Positions 10,059 through 13,633 of a DNA stretch of 13,768 nt are shown here, piece after piece. The stretch comes from Baffinella frigidus (taxonomy: Eukaryota; Cryptophyceae; Cryptomonadales; Baffinellaceae): assembly GCA_026770585.1 (NCBI GenBank), contig MU646564.1:264599-278366 (forward strand). The letters are read 5' to 3'. A program made the translations under genes and the position numbers. Numbering within the stretch: position 1 is the stretch's first letter; the number at the start of each line of letters is the position of its first letter. Below the pieces are notes generated by a model. That model searched no databases. It was given only the letters and a program-made list of their open reading frames with translations, and was not told the DNA's origin.

Positions 10059-13000
10059 AGTGGGTCTCTGGCACACCAACTCTGGGAATCACCATGGCGA
10101 TTGACAACGCCACGCTCGCGAGTACCGAGGTGGAAGCCCTACACCCGAAACCCGAAAACTGAAACCCTAATGCACCGGCGTGCGAAGCGTGATAGGATGG
10201 AGGGAGATTGGGTGCGCACCGACAGCGCACTGGTATGTACAGATCTGTGGGGATATGATGGATACACTTGGACATGGTGCATACCGACAGCGCATTGGTC
10301 TATACAGGTATGTAGAGATATGATGGATACACTTGGACATGGTGCGTACCGACAGCGCATTGGTCTGCGAGGGAGCACACTCCCCCCGCGGCAGGATCGT
10401 TGGGTGCGTTCAGGGTCGTCGTTGCTCCTGATGCGGGTTCGGGGGTTAGGGTTGAGGGGTTGGGGTTTAGGGTTTGGGGTTTTGGGTTCAGGGTGTGGGG
10501 TGTGGGGTTTGGGGTTTAGGGTTTGAGGTTTTGGGTTTTGGGGTTTTGGGTTTGAGGTCTAGGGTTTAGGGTCTGGGGTGTGGGGTTCAGGATTCCGGGT
10601 TGCGGGTTGCGGGTTGCGGGTTGCGGGTTGCGGGTTGCGGGTTCCGTGTTCCAGGTTCCGGGTTCCGTGTTCCGTGTTCCGTGTTCCGTGTTCCGTGTTC
10701 CGTGTTCCGGTTTCCAGGTTCCGAGTTCCGTGCTCCGTGTTCCGGGTTCCGGGTGGAGGGATGCACCATGACGGTGGACGTGGACGAGGCTGTACATGAG
10801 TCTGCCCTGCCAGGACCCAGGCGGGATGGGCGACATGGCATTCCCCACTCTCTTGCACCGCCTGCACCGCGAGGGCACGTTGTCCTGCAGAAACAGAGGG
10901 TTAGAGCGCTGTGCAGAGAAGTTGGCCACCGAAAAATATAAAAATGGGGAAATTAGAGCCATTTTGTCCACTTTTGAGAAATTCATGGTACCAAATTTCT
11001 CCAAAGCTGACAAAACGGCTCCAATTTCTCAATGTTCTATTGTTTCCCGTGGCCAACTTCTCTGCACAGCGCTCGAGGAGGATTGAAGGGAACTCTGAGT
11101 CGAGGATACCTTGAGGGAACTACCTCGGATACCTGGGCCACACATCGGACCCGAGGACAACGCGCAATTTCATGTGGAAACGGTTTTAATTTGAAACTTT
11201 CTGGCAATGAAAATTACCACACACAATGGGTTTTACTAGTAATATTGAAGCGGAAACAGGGGTTATAACCCGAGGACACCGCGCGTCAATGGGCGAGGGA
11301 GCGTGAATCGCGCGGCTGAGTTGACTTTCATTCTCGGATGACTTTCATTCTCGCGCAAAGGGCGTGGATTATGGGGCGAGAGAGCCTGGTTGTTGGTTCA
11401 GGCAGAGCGTGGAACGTGCCTGGTGAGGTGAAATGAAGATCATTCACACTGGTCAAATGCAGACCATTCACACTGGTCAAATGAAGCTCATTGACGGGCG
11501 CATGCATCACGGGACGCGAATCTCACAGGAAAACGGTTTTAGTTTAAAACTTTCTGGCAATGAAACTTATTACACGCAATGAGTTTTACTAGTCATATTA
11601 AAGAATGCGTACGCCCTCAAGCGCCAGGGCCACACCCTCTATAGTAATTTTCATCGACTCCAATGGGTTTAAATCAAACATGAAATCACGGGGCGAGGGA
11701 GCCTGGTTGAGTGTTGAGGTAAAGCGTGGACGGGTTTTGGGTTCAGGTGAAACGTGGTTTAGGGTTTAGGTAAAAAGTGGTTCAGGGTTTGGGTAAAAGG
11801 TGGTTGAGGGTTTGGGTGAAACGTGGTTTAGGGTTTCGGTAAAACGTGGCTTAGGGTTTAGGTAGAACGTGGTTGAGGGGTTAGGTAAAACGTGGTTTAG
11901 GGTTTCGGAAAAACGTGGTTGAGGGGTTAGGTAAAACGTGGTTCAGGGTTTAGGTAAAAAGTGGTTTAGGGTTTGGGTAAAAAGTGGTTTAGGGTTTCGG
12001 TCGAACGTGGTTGAGGGTTTCGGTAAAACGTGGTGGAGGGTTTAGTGTAAAGCGCACCTGGTCGACAAGCTCGCAAAAGTTCTCGCGGGTTTCGGGACCC
12101 CTAGATTCAGCTGTAACGTGATCAAATTTGCTTTGGAAAATCCTTCAAGTTAACTGCCCACAGGGTAAGTTGACTTTTGATGAAAGGTCCGTAGTCCACT
12201 GTGTGGTAGGTGAAGCGCACCTGGTCGACTAGGTCGCAGAAGTTCTCGCCCGCCCACTGGTCGTTCTCGAACCTGATGGTTCAGGATATGGTTCAGGATA
12301 TGGTTCAGGATATGGTTCAGGATATGGTTCAGGATATGGTTCAGGATATGGTTCAGGAGATGGTCCGCCCGCCCACAGGTCGTTCTCGAACCTGCGACCG
12401 CCGATGGTTCAGGATATGGTTCAGGATATGGTTCAGGATATGGTTCAGGATATGGTTCAGGATATGGTTCAGGAGATGGTCCGCCCGCCCACAGGTCGTT
12501 CTCGAACCTGCGACCGCCGATGGTTCAGGATATGGTTCAGGATATGGTTCAGGATATGGTTCAGGATATGGTTCAGGATATGGTTCAGGAGATGGTCCGC
12601 CCGCCCACAGGTCGTTCTCGAACCAGCGAGCGACAAGCCCGTGAATATGACTGACACACCCGGGCGAGTGTTGGACACACCCGGGCAAGTGTTCGACACA
12701 CCCGGGTGAGTGTTAGATACACCGTGTGTGTCAGTCATATTCACGGGCTTGGCGCTCGCTCGCCCGGCGAGTGTTGGTCGCTGCGGCCCTCAATAGATTC
12801 ATCTCAGTTTTGGGTGGGGATTGGAGCCATTTTTGAGTTTAACTCACTGTGAGGTTTTTTGAAATGCGTGGGATTGTACCAGGAGTAATTTAGATGGACG
12901 CCCACGCAATATGATTTATTCTGGGCTGGGACTCAACATGGGTGCTCAATCCGGGCCCGTCTGGGGGGACGCTCGACGAGAACGCATTTTGTAGCGCACG

Positions 13001-13574
13001 GTCGCCCTAGGTCTGCCTGCGTAACACTGAGCAGGCCAATAATATATACAAATGCAGACCAGGAACTCTAGTACAAAAGAGCAACTACAATACGTTTTTA
13101 GCGTGCGCAGATTTGCTGAAAGCGAGACGCGCGGGGAACTCCGCATTCTGGACCAAATCGTGTGGGATAGAGCTTTTTGACAGTCGGTGGGCAGCTTTTT
13201 GACAGGCGGTGCAGGTTGACGGCGGCGATTCGCGCAGCATCGATGAGCAGCACTACATTTTTAGCGAGCGGCAGATTTACTGAGGCAGAGCTAGGGTGGG
13301 CGCGCAGATTTGCTGAGGCAAGAGCGCGGGTGGGGACCCGTAGAAGCGGTCGGTGAGGATGCACTCGGCTACTACAATACATGTTTAGCGAGCGCAGATC
13401 TGCTGAGGCAGAGCGCAGGTGGGCTCAAGGGCCTCATCTAGGACCTATATCGAGAGGAGTAATAAAGAAGAAGAAGCAGAGAAGGGGTACCCGTAGGAGC
13501 GGTCGGTGAGGATGCACTCCGCGGCCGGGAAGCGGTTGTCCAGGACGATCGACGCTGATGTCGTGTTCAGCACT

Positions 13575-13633
<59 letters not shown>

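Noticed and set aside
10020-10075. CRISPR-like or terminator hairpin
   Set aside because: A single inverted repeat around a CT microsatellite in eukaryotic intron DNA. No repeat-spacer layout and no nearby prokaryotic gene.
10090-10136. Possible exon on the minus strand ending CGCCATG|GTGATT
   Set aside because: The frame is open and the donor resembles that of exon 3, but no choice of edges fits the phase between exons 4 and 5.
10516-11013. 165-codon minus-strand ORF and its overlapping partners
   Set aside because: Most of it is read-through of the heptamer minisatellite (R-N-T-E-H-G-T type repeats). Only the 10767-10884 part behaves like an exon.
11127-11215. Possible exon between exons 2 and 3 (TTGCCAG acceptor, CCCAG|GTATCC donor)
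   Set aside because: It is open in one frame and could fit only if exon 2 is extended to an AAAA|GTCAAC donor. The region is AT-rich and part of a direct repeat, and the residues show no motif.
12210-12709. Plus-strand Gly-Tyr-Gly-Ser and Met-Val-Gln-Asp repeat ORFs
   Set aside because: The 12-bp unit is a multiple of three and stays open in several frames. The units carry an exon 2 edge of the opposite strand, so the ORFs are artefacts.
12955-13018. Open minus-strand stretch after an ACGCAG acceptor
   Set aside because: No good donor, and the phase does not fit between exons 1 and 2.
13180-13260. Minus-strand stretch with LIDAARIAAVNLHRL
   Set aside because: It reads like coding, but no clean acceptor-donor pair fits the phase. 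It lies among degenerate copies of intron 1 sequence.
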